Part shown: positions 1 to 5,182 of the stretch, piece after piece
How positions within the stretch are numbered: the stretch's first letter is position 1
Layout of the letters: each line of letters begins with the position of its first letter
Assembly: GCA_900549195.1 (NCBI GenBank)
Contig: URNK01000129.1
Coordinates: 1 to 5,182 of the forward strand
Direction: 5' to 3'
DNA from: an uncultured Collinsella sp.
GTDB lineage: Bacteria; Actinomycetota; Coriobacteriia; Coriobacteriales; Coriobacteriaceae
DNA: 5,182 nt
Notes under the pieces: model-generated
The model's input: the letters and a program-made list of their open reading frames with translations, nothing else
Told to the model about the DNA's origin: nothing
Databases searched by the model: none
Translations under genes and position numbers: made by a program

Positions 1-43
1 CGTAAGGAGTCGTCGGCAGCGTCAGAATGTGTATAAGAGACAG
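1..43 (+). other. Nextera i5 / Read 1 adapter (artefact)
   Basis: This is not genomic sequence. Bases 2-9 (GTAAGGAG) match the Nextera i5 index known as N505/S505. Bases 10-23 match the Read 1 adapter segment, and bases 24-43 match the 19-bp Tn5 mosaic end with one extra A near position 26-27. Genomic DNA begins at about 44. Reading frames that start or end here carry adapter-encoded residues: a plus-strand peptide starting MCIRDR, and a false DnaX C-terminus ending VCLLYTF. The index assignment is from memory of the standard Illumina set. Confidence 0.97.
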
Positions 44-1923
44 ACCGAGGACACGGGTTGCGGGTCCGCAGATACCGCAGCCCGTGCAGATGGAGAATGC
101 TCCTCATGTTGAGGAGCCGGCGTGCCACCCCCATCCAGGACATAGTCGACGGTACGACGACCGAAGACCGCGCAGACCGTCGGCAGGACCACCGACTGCG
201 TATCGGCGCGACCGAGCATCTTGATGGCAAAAGTCGAACCCGCGGGGAACGAGACCGTGAGCTTGGAGCCGTCGTCGGCCGTGGCGCGGGCGTTGAGCAA
301 AAGCCCTGCGTAGGAGGCCTGACGAGCCTTGACGCGCTCGACGACCTCGGCCCATTTGCGCTGGAGCTCGCCGGCGTCCTCAACCGCGGGGGTCTCGGCA
401 GCACCGGCGGCGGCAACCTGGGCGGCGTTGTTGGGCTTGGACACCGACACGGTCGATGCAGCAGGCGCGGAAGCCGGAGCCGCAACGGGCTGAGGTGCAG
501 GCGTTACAGGTCTGGGCGCCGGCGCAGGAGCCGCGGACTTGGTCGCAGGCTGGGCAGCCGGAACAGCAGCGCCGCGGTCCCAAGGCATACCGCCCTGGCG
601 CGCGGACGTAGCAGCGGGGGCAGCGGATGCCGCCGGAGCGGCAGCACGAGCGCCCGAAATGAGCGTCGGCTGTTGGGCAGCAGCGGGTACGGATGCTGCA
701 GGCGCGGCGGCCTGAGCAGCAGCCACGCTCGCCGGCACGGCGCCGTTGGCAATCATGGCCTCCAGGCGTGCCACGCGCTCGGCCAATGCCTCAATCGTTA
801 AATCGGCCTCGGGACGCGCCAGACGCGTGCAGGCAATCTCGAGCACCAGGCGCACGTCGCTCGCGCCCCTCATCTCCAGTGCGGCATCGTCGAGCACCGT
901 CAGCACGCGGGCCAGGCGGTCGGCAGGATGCTCGCCAAAGGCAGCGGCCTCGGCAGCAAGCGCCTCGGCCTGCTCGGAGCCGCCCTCAAACAGCTCGGCA
1001 CGGGCACCGGCAACGCAGGCAACGTACACGTCGCGCACATGCGCCACCAGGTCGCGCGTCAGCTCCAGCAGGTCATTGCCCTCCTCGACCTGCGCACGGA
1101 TCAGTCCATAGAGCTCGGCAACATCGCGATCGGCAATGGCGCGGGAAAACTCGCCCAGGATCTGGTCCGAAACCTCGCCCAAAAGCGAGCGGGCGTCGTC
1201 CGCATGCACAGAACCGTTGCCAAAGACGCTCAGCTGCTCCAGCGTGGAAAGCGCGTCGCGCATACCGCCCTTGGCATGGCGCGCCACAATGGCGAGTGCC
1301 TCGTCGTCGTAATCGAAGCCCTCCTGCTCGCACACGTAAGACAGGCGATGCTCGATATCCTCGTTGCCGATGCGGTGGAAATCGAAGCGCTGGCAGCGTG
1401 AGAGAATGGTCTCCAGAATCTTTTGCGGGTCGGTGGTGCACAACACAAAGATCACGTGTGCCGGCGGCTCCTCGAGCGTCTTGAGCAGCGCGTTAAACGC
1501 CGCCGTTGTGAGCATGTGGACCTCGTCGATGATATAAATCTTGTACTTGCCGCGCACCGGGGCAAAGTTGACGGAGTTGATGATTTCCTCGCGCACATTG
1601 TCCACGCCCGTGCGGGAGGCGGCATCGAGCTCGTAGACATCGGGGTGGTTACCCTCGGCAATGAGCTCGCACTCCTCGCAAGTACCGTCGGGCATGCAGC
1701 CGCTTGCACCCTCGGCGCGCGCCGCCTCGGCATTGCGACACAGCAGCGCCTTGGCCAGAATGCGCGCCATGGTGGTCTTGCCCGTGCCGCGCGGTCCGCA
1801 GAACAGGTAGGCGTGGGACAGGCGCCCCTCGGTGATGGCGTGCTCGAGCGTCGAGACGATATGCTGCTGGCCCACCACGGAGTCGAAGGTGAGCGGGCGA
1901 TACTTTCGGTACAACGATTCCAT
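44..1923 (-). CDS. dnaX: DNA polymerase III subunit gamma/tau (DnaX), 3'-truncated
   Basis: DnaX is the ATPase subunit of the replicative clamp loader, which loads the beta sliding clamp and ties the polymerase cores to the replisome. 626 genomic residues are visible. The AAA+ module shows Walker A GPRGTGKTT (43-51), a four-cysteine zinc module (C62, C76, C82, C85), Walker B with DEVH (133-136), sensor 1 around LCTTDPQK (161-168), the SRC arginine-finger motif (175-177) and sensor 2 GGMRDAL (219-225). The clamp-loader collar region follows to about 375, then an Ala/Pro-rich linker (about 395-510). A compact C-terminal domain starts near ELQRKWAEVVERV (519-531), as in full-length tau of Gram-positive bacteria. 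The start is ATG at 1923, because family similarity begins at MESLYRKYRPLTF and GGGGGAG lies five bases upstream. The open frame continues upstream but is unlike DnaX. The 3' end is lost: the frame runs into adapter at 43-45 and its stop is adapter-derived. No A-rich slippery heptamer for a short gamma form is visible. The gene is divergent from the YcxB-like gene. Confidence 0.96.
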
Positions 1924-1928
1924 GGGTG

Positions 1929-1935
1929 CTCCCCC
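1929..1935 (-). promoter_or_regulatory. Ribosome binding site of dnaX
   Basis: On the minus strand the sequence reads GGGGGAG, followed by five bases and then the ATG at 1923. It contains a GGAG Shine-Dalgarno core and fixes the dnaX start at MESLYRKYRP rather than any of the in-frame codons farther upstream. Confidence 0.75.
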
Positions 1936-1938
1936 GGG

Positions 1939-1944
1939 TATACT
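1939..1944 (+). promoter_or_regulatory. Candidate -10 box for the YcxB-like gene
   Basis: TATACT fits a sigma-A/sigma-70 -10 hexamer well and points toward the gene starting at 2039. A start near 1951 would give a leader of about 88 bases. The -35 position (about 1916-1921, GATTCC, inside the dnaX start) is poor, so the call rests on the -10 alone. Confidence 0.3.
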
Positions 1945-1993
1945 GAGTCTTGTTGCCGCGGCGGCCATGCGGTCGCACGGCATACTGCATTCC

Positions 1994-1999
1994 ATAATA
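1994..1999 (-). promoter_or_regulatory. Candidate -10 box for dnaX
   Basis: On the minus strand this reads TATTAT inside CGGGTATTATGG, about 70 bases upstream of the dnaX ATG. Transcription would start near 1987 and give a leader of about 64 bases. No good -35 hexamer is seen at 17-bp spacing (TCGCGG at about 2017-2022). It is one of the few AT-rich spots in this GC-rich intergenic region. Confidence 0.35.
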
Positions 2000-2023
2000 C
2001 CCGTACGGCGAGCCCGCCGCGAT

Positions 2024-2028
2024 AGGAG
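2024..2028 (+). promoter_or_regulatory. Ribosome binding site of the YcxB-like gene
   Basis: AGGAG lies ten bases before the ATG at 2039, slightly long but acceptable spacing. It supports that start over in-frame codons farther upstream, which would extend the protein backwards into dnaX. Confidence 0.65.
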
Positions 2029-2038
2029 TCCAAAGAGC

Positions 2039-2746
2039 ATGGCAGACGCAGAGAGCAACCTCGTCCCCTCCGAAGCAGCCGACCAGGTCGAGGTCGCGCT
2101 CGAGGAGCAGGCCGCAGCCGACGACGGCATCCTGTACCTCAACGAGTACCAGTACGAAAACGACCTGGTCACCGACTTCGCCCGCCTGGTCGCCTCGCCC
2201 AGGCGTCGCGGCTCGCTGTATGTCGCCGCGGCAATTGCCGCGCTCATCGGCATCGGCATGCTGGTGGCCGGCGGCAACTGGATCAAGTTTGGCGTCGTCC
2301 TGATCGTGTTCGGCGCCTTTTTGGCCTGGTGGAGCAAAAACCTGCACCACACCCTCGCCCGCGACTTTATCGACGCCGTTGAGGCCGACGAGTCCATGGG
2401 CGGCCGCTATCGCCGCGTCGCCGCCAACGAGGACGGCCTGATGGTTTGGGGCAAGAGCGGCAAGTCACAGTTCTTCCCGTTTGAAAAGCTCGACCACGTG
2501 CTCGACGGCGAGCGCATCTTTGTGGCCATGTTCGCCGACCAGGGCGTGACGATCCCTAAGGACACCTTTGTCCGCGGCGATGCCGAGCAGTTCGGTCCCT
2601 TCCTTAAGGCGCGCATCAACAAAAAACTCCGCATCGAGACCAAGAAGAAGAAAATGAAGGCCGAGAAGGCCGCCGCCGAGGCCAAGCAGGGCGACAAGCC
2701 CCAGGAGACCAAGCGCAAGCAGAAGAAGAACAAGAAGAAGCGCTAA
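2039..2746 (+). CDS. YcxB-like two-helix membrane protein with lysine-rich tail
   Basis: This is a 235-residue protein of unknown function. An acidic, Ala-rich N-terminus (1-30) leads to LNEYQYENDLVTDF (34-47). Two closely spaced hydrophobic helices follow (about 59-78 and 82-98) as a membrane hairpin, with a short GGN turn between them. Residues of about 105-190 resemble the YcxB-like C-terminal domain: a basic/aromatic strand (EDGLMVWGKSGKSQFFPFEK, 131-150), then a hydrophobic strand and an IPK motif (172-174) leading to a helix with FGPFLKARIN (185-194). The tail (195-235) is dominated by lysine and arginine. It is probably cytoplasmic and could contact anionic lipid or nucleic acid, which is inference. 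The start is ATG 2039, with AGGAG upstream. The gene is divergent from dnaX and separated from the downstream kinase gene by 144 bases containing a promoter, so it is likely a separate transcript. The family call comes from pattern similarity. The reading frame itself is secure. Confidence 0.85.
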   Translation: MADAESNLVPSEAADQVEVALEEQAAADDGILYLNEYQYENDLVTDFARLVASPRRRGSLYVAAAIAALIGIGMLVAGGNWIKFGVVLIVFGAFLAWWSKNLHHTLARDFIDAVEADESMGGRYRRVAANEDGLMVWGKSGKSQFFPFEKLDHVLDGERIFVAMFADQGVTIPKDTFVRGDAEQFGPFLKARINKKLRIETKKKKMKAEKAAAEAKQGDKPQETKRKQKKNKKKR

Positions 2747-2804
2747 GGCCAAGCCAGACAGGCAGCCTCGCATCCCGCTATCCTCCCCATGCACCCGAGC
2801 GTGC
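2747..2804. other. Intergenic spacer, no terminator seen
   Basis: The sequence just after the YcxB-like stop has no convincing GC-rich hairpin followed by a T run on the plus strand. Termination here would have to be factor-dependent, or some transcription may read through into the kinase operon. Confidence 0.5.
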
Positions 2805-2810
2805 TACACT
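2802..2810 (+). promoter_or_regulatory. Extended -10 promoter of the kinase-fhaA operon
   Basis: TGCTACACT fits the extended -10 pattern (TG, one base, then TACACT at 2805-2810). The -35 position about 17 bases upstream is C-rich (about 2782-2787) and not consensus, which an extended -10 can offset. Transcription would start near 2817 and give a leader of about 74 bases before the ATG at 2891. The box sits inside a perfect 5-bp inverted repeat, TGCTA-CAC-TAGCA (2802-2814). Confidence 0.5.
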
Positions 2811-2879
2811 AGCAGCATCTATGCCACCGCGAACGGCTCGGCCCCGTGCCCGCCGCTCGCAAACGAACTTTAAACGCAC

Positions 2880-2884
2880 GAGGG
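2880..2884 (+). promoter_or_regulatory. Ribosome binding site of the kinase gene
   Basis: GAGGG lies six bases before the ATG at 2891. The alternative in-frame GTG at 2846 has no comparable purine-rich site in front of it, so this site decides the start. Confidence 0.6.
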
Positions 2885-2890
2885 TTGGCC

Positions 2891-4744
2891 ATGCCGCTTT
2901 TCTCGCAACATACCGCCCGGTTCTCGCCAGACGTTCCTTTGGAGGGCACCAGCTCTCGCGAGCTGCTCAAGCGGTACCAGCCGCTCGAGACACTTGCGAC
3001 CGGCGGTTTTGGCTCCATCGAGATCTGCCGCGACACGCACCTGCGCCGCCGCGTCGCCATTAAGCGCATCCCCCTTATTAACGGTGTCGGCATGCCCGCC
3101 AGCGACATCATGGATGTCCTGCGCGAGGCGCACACTGCCGCCATGCTTCAACATCCCAACATCGTGCAGGTCATCGACTTTACGCACGACACAGCCTATG
3201 CCTACCTGGTTATGGAATATGTCGATGGCATGTCGCTGGCCGAGTTTTTGCACCGCGTGGACGGTCACTCACTTACCTTTGACGAGGCCGCGGCCATTGC
3301 CGATGCCCTAGGCCAGGCGCTCACCTTCGCCCATAGTAATGGCGTACTCCACCTGGACATTAAGCCCGCCAACGTGCTCATCGACCACTCGGGCAATGTA
3401 AAGCTCACCGACTTTGGCATGGCGCGACTGTCGTCCGCCGGTGGCTTTGGCGGCTCGCGCGGCGGCACCATCGGCTACATGCCGCCCGAGCAGCTCGATA
3501 TCGAGACCGGCACGGTCGACGAACGCGCCGATGTCTTTGCCCTCGCCTGTGTGATCTACGAGGGCCTGTGCGGCAGCGCTCCCTTTATGGCGGCCACGCC
3601 CGCCGACTCGCTCGACCGCATCATCGGCGGCGCCACCTATCCCAGCGAGCTGATACCACACTTTCCCCCGGGAGCCGAGGCCGCGCTCATGAGCGCGCTC
3701 TCCCCCATGCCGCAGGACCGCCCCAACAGCATCGAGGCATTTTGCGACCAGCTCCTTGCCGGTCTGGGCAGCGTGCGCGAGGGCCGTCGCAGCCTGGAGC
3801 AAATGGTTGGCGAACTTTCGGATGACGAGCAGGAGCTCGACGATATCGAGCCGTCGCACTACGAGGACGACGCCATCGAGGTCGACCCCGCACTCGGCTG
3901 GGCGGGCACGCGCTGGAGCCATGCGCGCGACTACACCATGCGCACTATCTCGGCGCTAACGTGCGGCACCTTTAGCTTTTTGCTGATGCAAACGGCCGGG
4001 GTCGCGGCGCTTCCCGGCCTGGTCATTGCGGCCATCGCGATCGGAGCGGCGGCTGGCCTGGCCCCCCAGATTGGCTCGGCCATCTCGGCTGTGGGCTTTT
4101 TGGTGCTCATGGCCAACGCCACCATGCAGGCGCAGGGCATCCTGTCGATGCTGCCCGTCGCGGTGATCTTTGCCGCCGCCATGTCCGGTTGGTGGATCGC
4201 CTGGGGTCGCACCGAGGCTGCCGCGAGCGCCGCACTCACCTGTGCACTCGCGCTTGGCTGTCTGACCGGCAATACCTTCCTGGCAGCTGGGGTCGCCGCC
4301 GGCGTCGCGTCATTTTGGCTCGGCCCGGCAAGCGCCGCCGCGGCAACGGGCATGGGCGCGCTTTTTGCCCGTCTGGCCACGGTCGCGCTTTCAGCCGGAG
4401 GCGTGCTGGGGCTCGGTAACGTTGCCGCAGCGCTGGGAGACCCGCTCCTTTGGGCTGCCTTTGTGCTGGTAGCGGCAACTGCCGCGGCGTCATCTGCGCT
4501 GCTCAATGCCCATGCCAAGCGTGCCGACCAGGGCTCAAACCTTGCCGCAATCGCCGCCATCGCTGTCACCGGCATCGGCTGCGCAGCGGCGTCCTGTCTT
4601 GCACACCATATGGAAATTGCCAGCCTTGCAGCCGCGGTCGTCGCCAAGGCGGCGGTTGCGGGAACCCTATCCTCTATAATCGTTGGGATATGCCTATATT
4701 TGCTCGGATACCAAAGAACCTATACGGAGAGTGATCTTTCGTGA
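2891..4744 (+). CDS. Ser/Thr protein kinase with polytopic membrane domain
   Basis: This 617-residue protein is predicted to phosphorylate Ser/Thr on protein partners from the inner face of the membrane. The kinase domain (about 29-290) shows a glycine loop LATGGFGS (35-42), VAIK with catalytic K58, a helix-C Glu (E79), a hinge around VMEYVDG (107-113), the catalytic loop HLDIKPAN (154-161; base D156, N161), DFG (174-176), PPE in place of APE (198-200), helix-F D214 and R277. It is thus complete and probably active. It is a non-RD kinase (L155), with A36 where the first loop glycine is usual. The activation loop is Gly-rich with few phosphorylatable residues (S181, S182, S189, T193). An acidic linker (309-332) leads to about ten Ala/Gly-rich hydrophobic segments (about 350-608). 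There are no PASTA repeats and no extracellular sensor. ATG 2891 was chosen because GAGGG precedes it. GTG 2846 would add 15 residues. The stop overlaps the start of the FhaA-like gene by four bases. Substrates cannot be read from sequence; the FhaA-like neighbour is the obvious partner. Confidence 0.93.
   Translation: MPLFSQHTARFSPDVPLEGTSSRELLKRYQPLETLATGGFGSIEICRDTHLRRRVAIKRIPLINGVGMPASDIMDVLREAHTAAMLQHPNIVQVIDFTHDTAYAYLVMEYVDGMSLAEFLHRVDGHSLTFDEAAAIADALGQALTFAHSNGVLHLDIKPANVLIDHSGNVKLTDFGMARLSSAGGFGGSRGGTIGYMPPEQLDIETGTVDERADVFALACVIYEGLCGSAPFMAATPADSLDRIIGGATYPSELIPHFPPGAEAALMSALSPMPQDRPNSIEAFCDQLLAGLGSVREGRRSLEQMVGELSDDEQELDDIEPSHYEDDAIEVDPALGWAGTRWSHARDYTMRTISALTCGTFSFLLMQTAGVAALPGLVIAAIAIGAAAGLAPQIGSAISAVGFLVLMANATMQAQGILSMLPVAVIFAAAMSGWWIAWGRTEAAASAALTCALALGCLTGNTFLAAGVAAGVASFWLGPASAAAATGMGALFARLATVALSAGGVLGLGNVAAALGDPLLWAAFVLVAATAAASSALLNAHAKRADQGSNLAAIAAIAVTGIGCAAASCLAHHMEIASLAAAVVAKAAVAGTLSSIIVGICLYLLGYQRTYTESDLS
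4726..4731 (+). promoter_or_regulatory. Ribosome binding site of the fhaA-like gene
   Basis: GGAGAG lies inside the last codons of the kinase gene, nine bases before the GTG at 4741. Combined with the GTGA stop/start overlap, it indicates translation coupled to the kinase gene. Confidence 0.6.
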
Positions 4745-5154
4745 ACTTCCTGAACATCTTCGAGGACCACGTGGCCGGCATCTTCGGTGCCACCCGTGCC
4801 CCGTTCTCCTTTAAGAAGCTTGCCAAGCAGGCCGCTCGCGACATGGAGGATCAGACTCTGGTGATCAATGGCGTCAACACGGCGCCGGCACTCTATACCA
4901 TCCTGATCGCCGCCGACGACGATCCCATGCTCGCCCCGTTCTACCCCGAGCTTTCGCGCGAGGTCCGCGAGTTCGTGAAGGCGCAGGCCGAAAAGCGCCG
5001 CTATGTCTTTGTCGGCGAGCCCCTCGTGCGCTTTATGATCGATCCGCAGCTGCGCGCCGGCAAGTTCTCGGTCTTTGCCGAGAACGTCGATGCGCCCACG
5101 CTCGGCCGCCTGTACGAGGAAGAGCGCGCCTACCAAAACGGCCTGGGACAGAAC
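4741..5154 (+). CDS. fhaA: FhaA-like protein, N-terminal domain only (3'-truncated)
   Basis: The first 138 residues resemble the N-terminal domain of mycobacterial FhaA (DUF3662). It opens VNFLNIFEDHVAGIFG, comparable to the FhaA start with its LLDRFE...LEG helix. A basic stretch follows (SFKKLAKQAARDM, 23-35), then INGVNTAPALYTILIAADDD (42-61), a helix around FYPELSREVREFVKAQAEKR (67-86), and the strand pair YVFVGEPLVRF (88-98) and GKFSVFAE (107-114). In the family this domain precedes a linker and a C-terminal FHA domain, which binds phosphothreonine. That part lies beyond the window, so the FHA domain is expected and not seen. The start is GTG 4741, overlapping the kinase stop as GTGA, with GGAGAG upstream. 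The coupling suggests the two proteins act together. The frame is cut at 5154, and the following residues (LSLIHI) are adapter-encoded. The gene symbol is a family label, not proven orthology. Confidence 0.82.
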
Positions 5155-5182
5155 CTGTCTCTTATACACATCTGACGCTGCC
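5155..5182 (-). other. Nextera Read 1 adapter, reverse complement (artefact)
   Basis: Bases 5155-5173 are the perfect 19-bp Tn5 mosaic end in reverse complement, followed by GACGCTGCC, the start of the reverse-complemented Read 1 adapter. Genomic sequence ends at 5154. Both ends carry the Read 1 side adapter, so they form an inverted pair. No 9-bp target duplication is present between 44-52 and 5146-5154. Confidence 0.97.

Noticed and set aside
44..1923. Programmed frameshift making a short gamma form of DnaX
   Set aside because: I found no A AAA AAG-type heptamer on the minus strand. The only A-rich spot, CAAAAG in the PQKIL codons, is not a slippery site.
2006..2019. Hairpin CGGCG-AGCC-CGCCG before the YcxB-like ribosome binding site
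   Set aside because: It has only five base pairs in very GC-rich DNA, with no T run on either strand to suggest a terminator.
58..2025. Several long plus-strand open frames opposite dnaX (for example 58-801, 693-1484, 1423-2025)
   Set aside because: They are Arg/Gly/Ser-rich translations typical of the antisense of a GC-rich gene, have no recognisable domains, and lie opposite a clear dnaX.
1924..2038. SRP RNA or tRNA gene upstream of dnaX, a common arrangement in Gram-positive bacteria
   Set aside because: The 115-bp region shows no tRNA arms and no conserved SRP RNA loop sequence.
1924..2397. N-terminal extension of DnaX by about 158 residues
   Set aside because: The extension has no DnaX similarity and runs through the start of the divergent YcxB-like gene. 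A good ribosome binding site sits at the ATG at 1923.
2846..2890. GTG start at 2846 for the kinase, adding 15 residues
   Set aside because: It has no Shine-Dalgarno sequence, whereas the ATG at 2891 has GAGGG at suitable spacing.
3308..4647. Long minus-strand open frames opposite the kinase gene (3308-3922 and 3931-4647)
   Set aside because: The kinase motifs on the plus strand are unambiguous. The minus frames are low-complexity shadows with no ribosome binding site support.
24..5173. A 5.1-kb transposon bounded by 19-bp Tn5-like inverted ends
   Set aside because: The ends are Nextera mosaic ends joined to index and Read 1 adapter sequence. There is no transposase gene inside and no target duplication.

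Overview
The window is a sequencing product rather than a clean genomic slice. Bases 1-43 and 5155-5182 are Illumina Nextera (Tn5 tagmentation) adapter sequence, so the biological DNA is about 44-5154. It is high-GC, with G/C-rich codon third positions and strong GGAG-type ribosome binding sites. An FhaA-type regulator beside a serine/threonine kinase points to Actinomycetota. The overall look (Ala-rich proteins, a polytopic kinase, TACACT-like -10 boxes) suggests a gut coriobacterium such as Collinsella or a relative. That placement is inference, not a database match.

Layout, left to right. (1) dnaX on the minus strand (start 1923), encoding the tau subunit of the DNA polymerase III clamp loader, with its last codons cut off by the left adapter. 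(2) A 115-bp divergent intergenic region (1924-2038) with candidate promoters facing both ways. (3) A plus-strand gene (2039-2746) for a two-helix membrane protein with a YcxB-like C-terminal domain and a lysine-rich tail. (4) A 144-bp intergenic region (2747-2890) with a good extended -10 promoter and no visible terminator. (5) A plus-strand gene (2891-4744) for a 617-residue protein: an N-terminal Ser/Thr kinase domain, an acidic linker, and about ten hydrophobic segments in place of the usual single helix plus PASTA repeats. (6) The 5' part of an FhaA-like gene (4741 onward), overlapping the kinase stop codon by four bases and cut by the right adapter.

The kinase and FhaA-like genes form a translationally coupled pair. 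FHA domains bind phosphothreonine peptides, so the simplest reading is a membrane kinase module and its phospho-reader, as in the actinobacterial systems that control cell-wall synthesis and division. dnaX is an unrelated housekeeping neighbour. The YcxB-like gene has no assigned role and probably belongs to a separate transcript. The most interesting element is the kinase: it is non-RD (HLD instead of HRD), has a changed glycine loop, and carries a large polytopic membrane domain.
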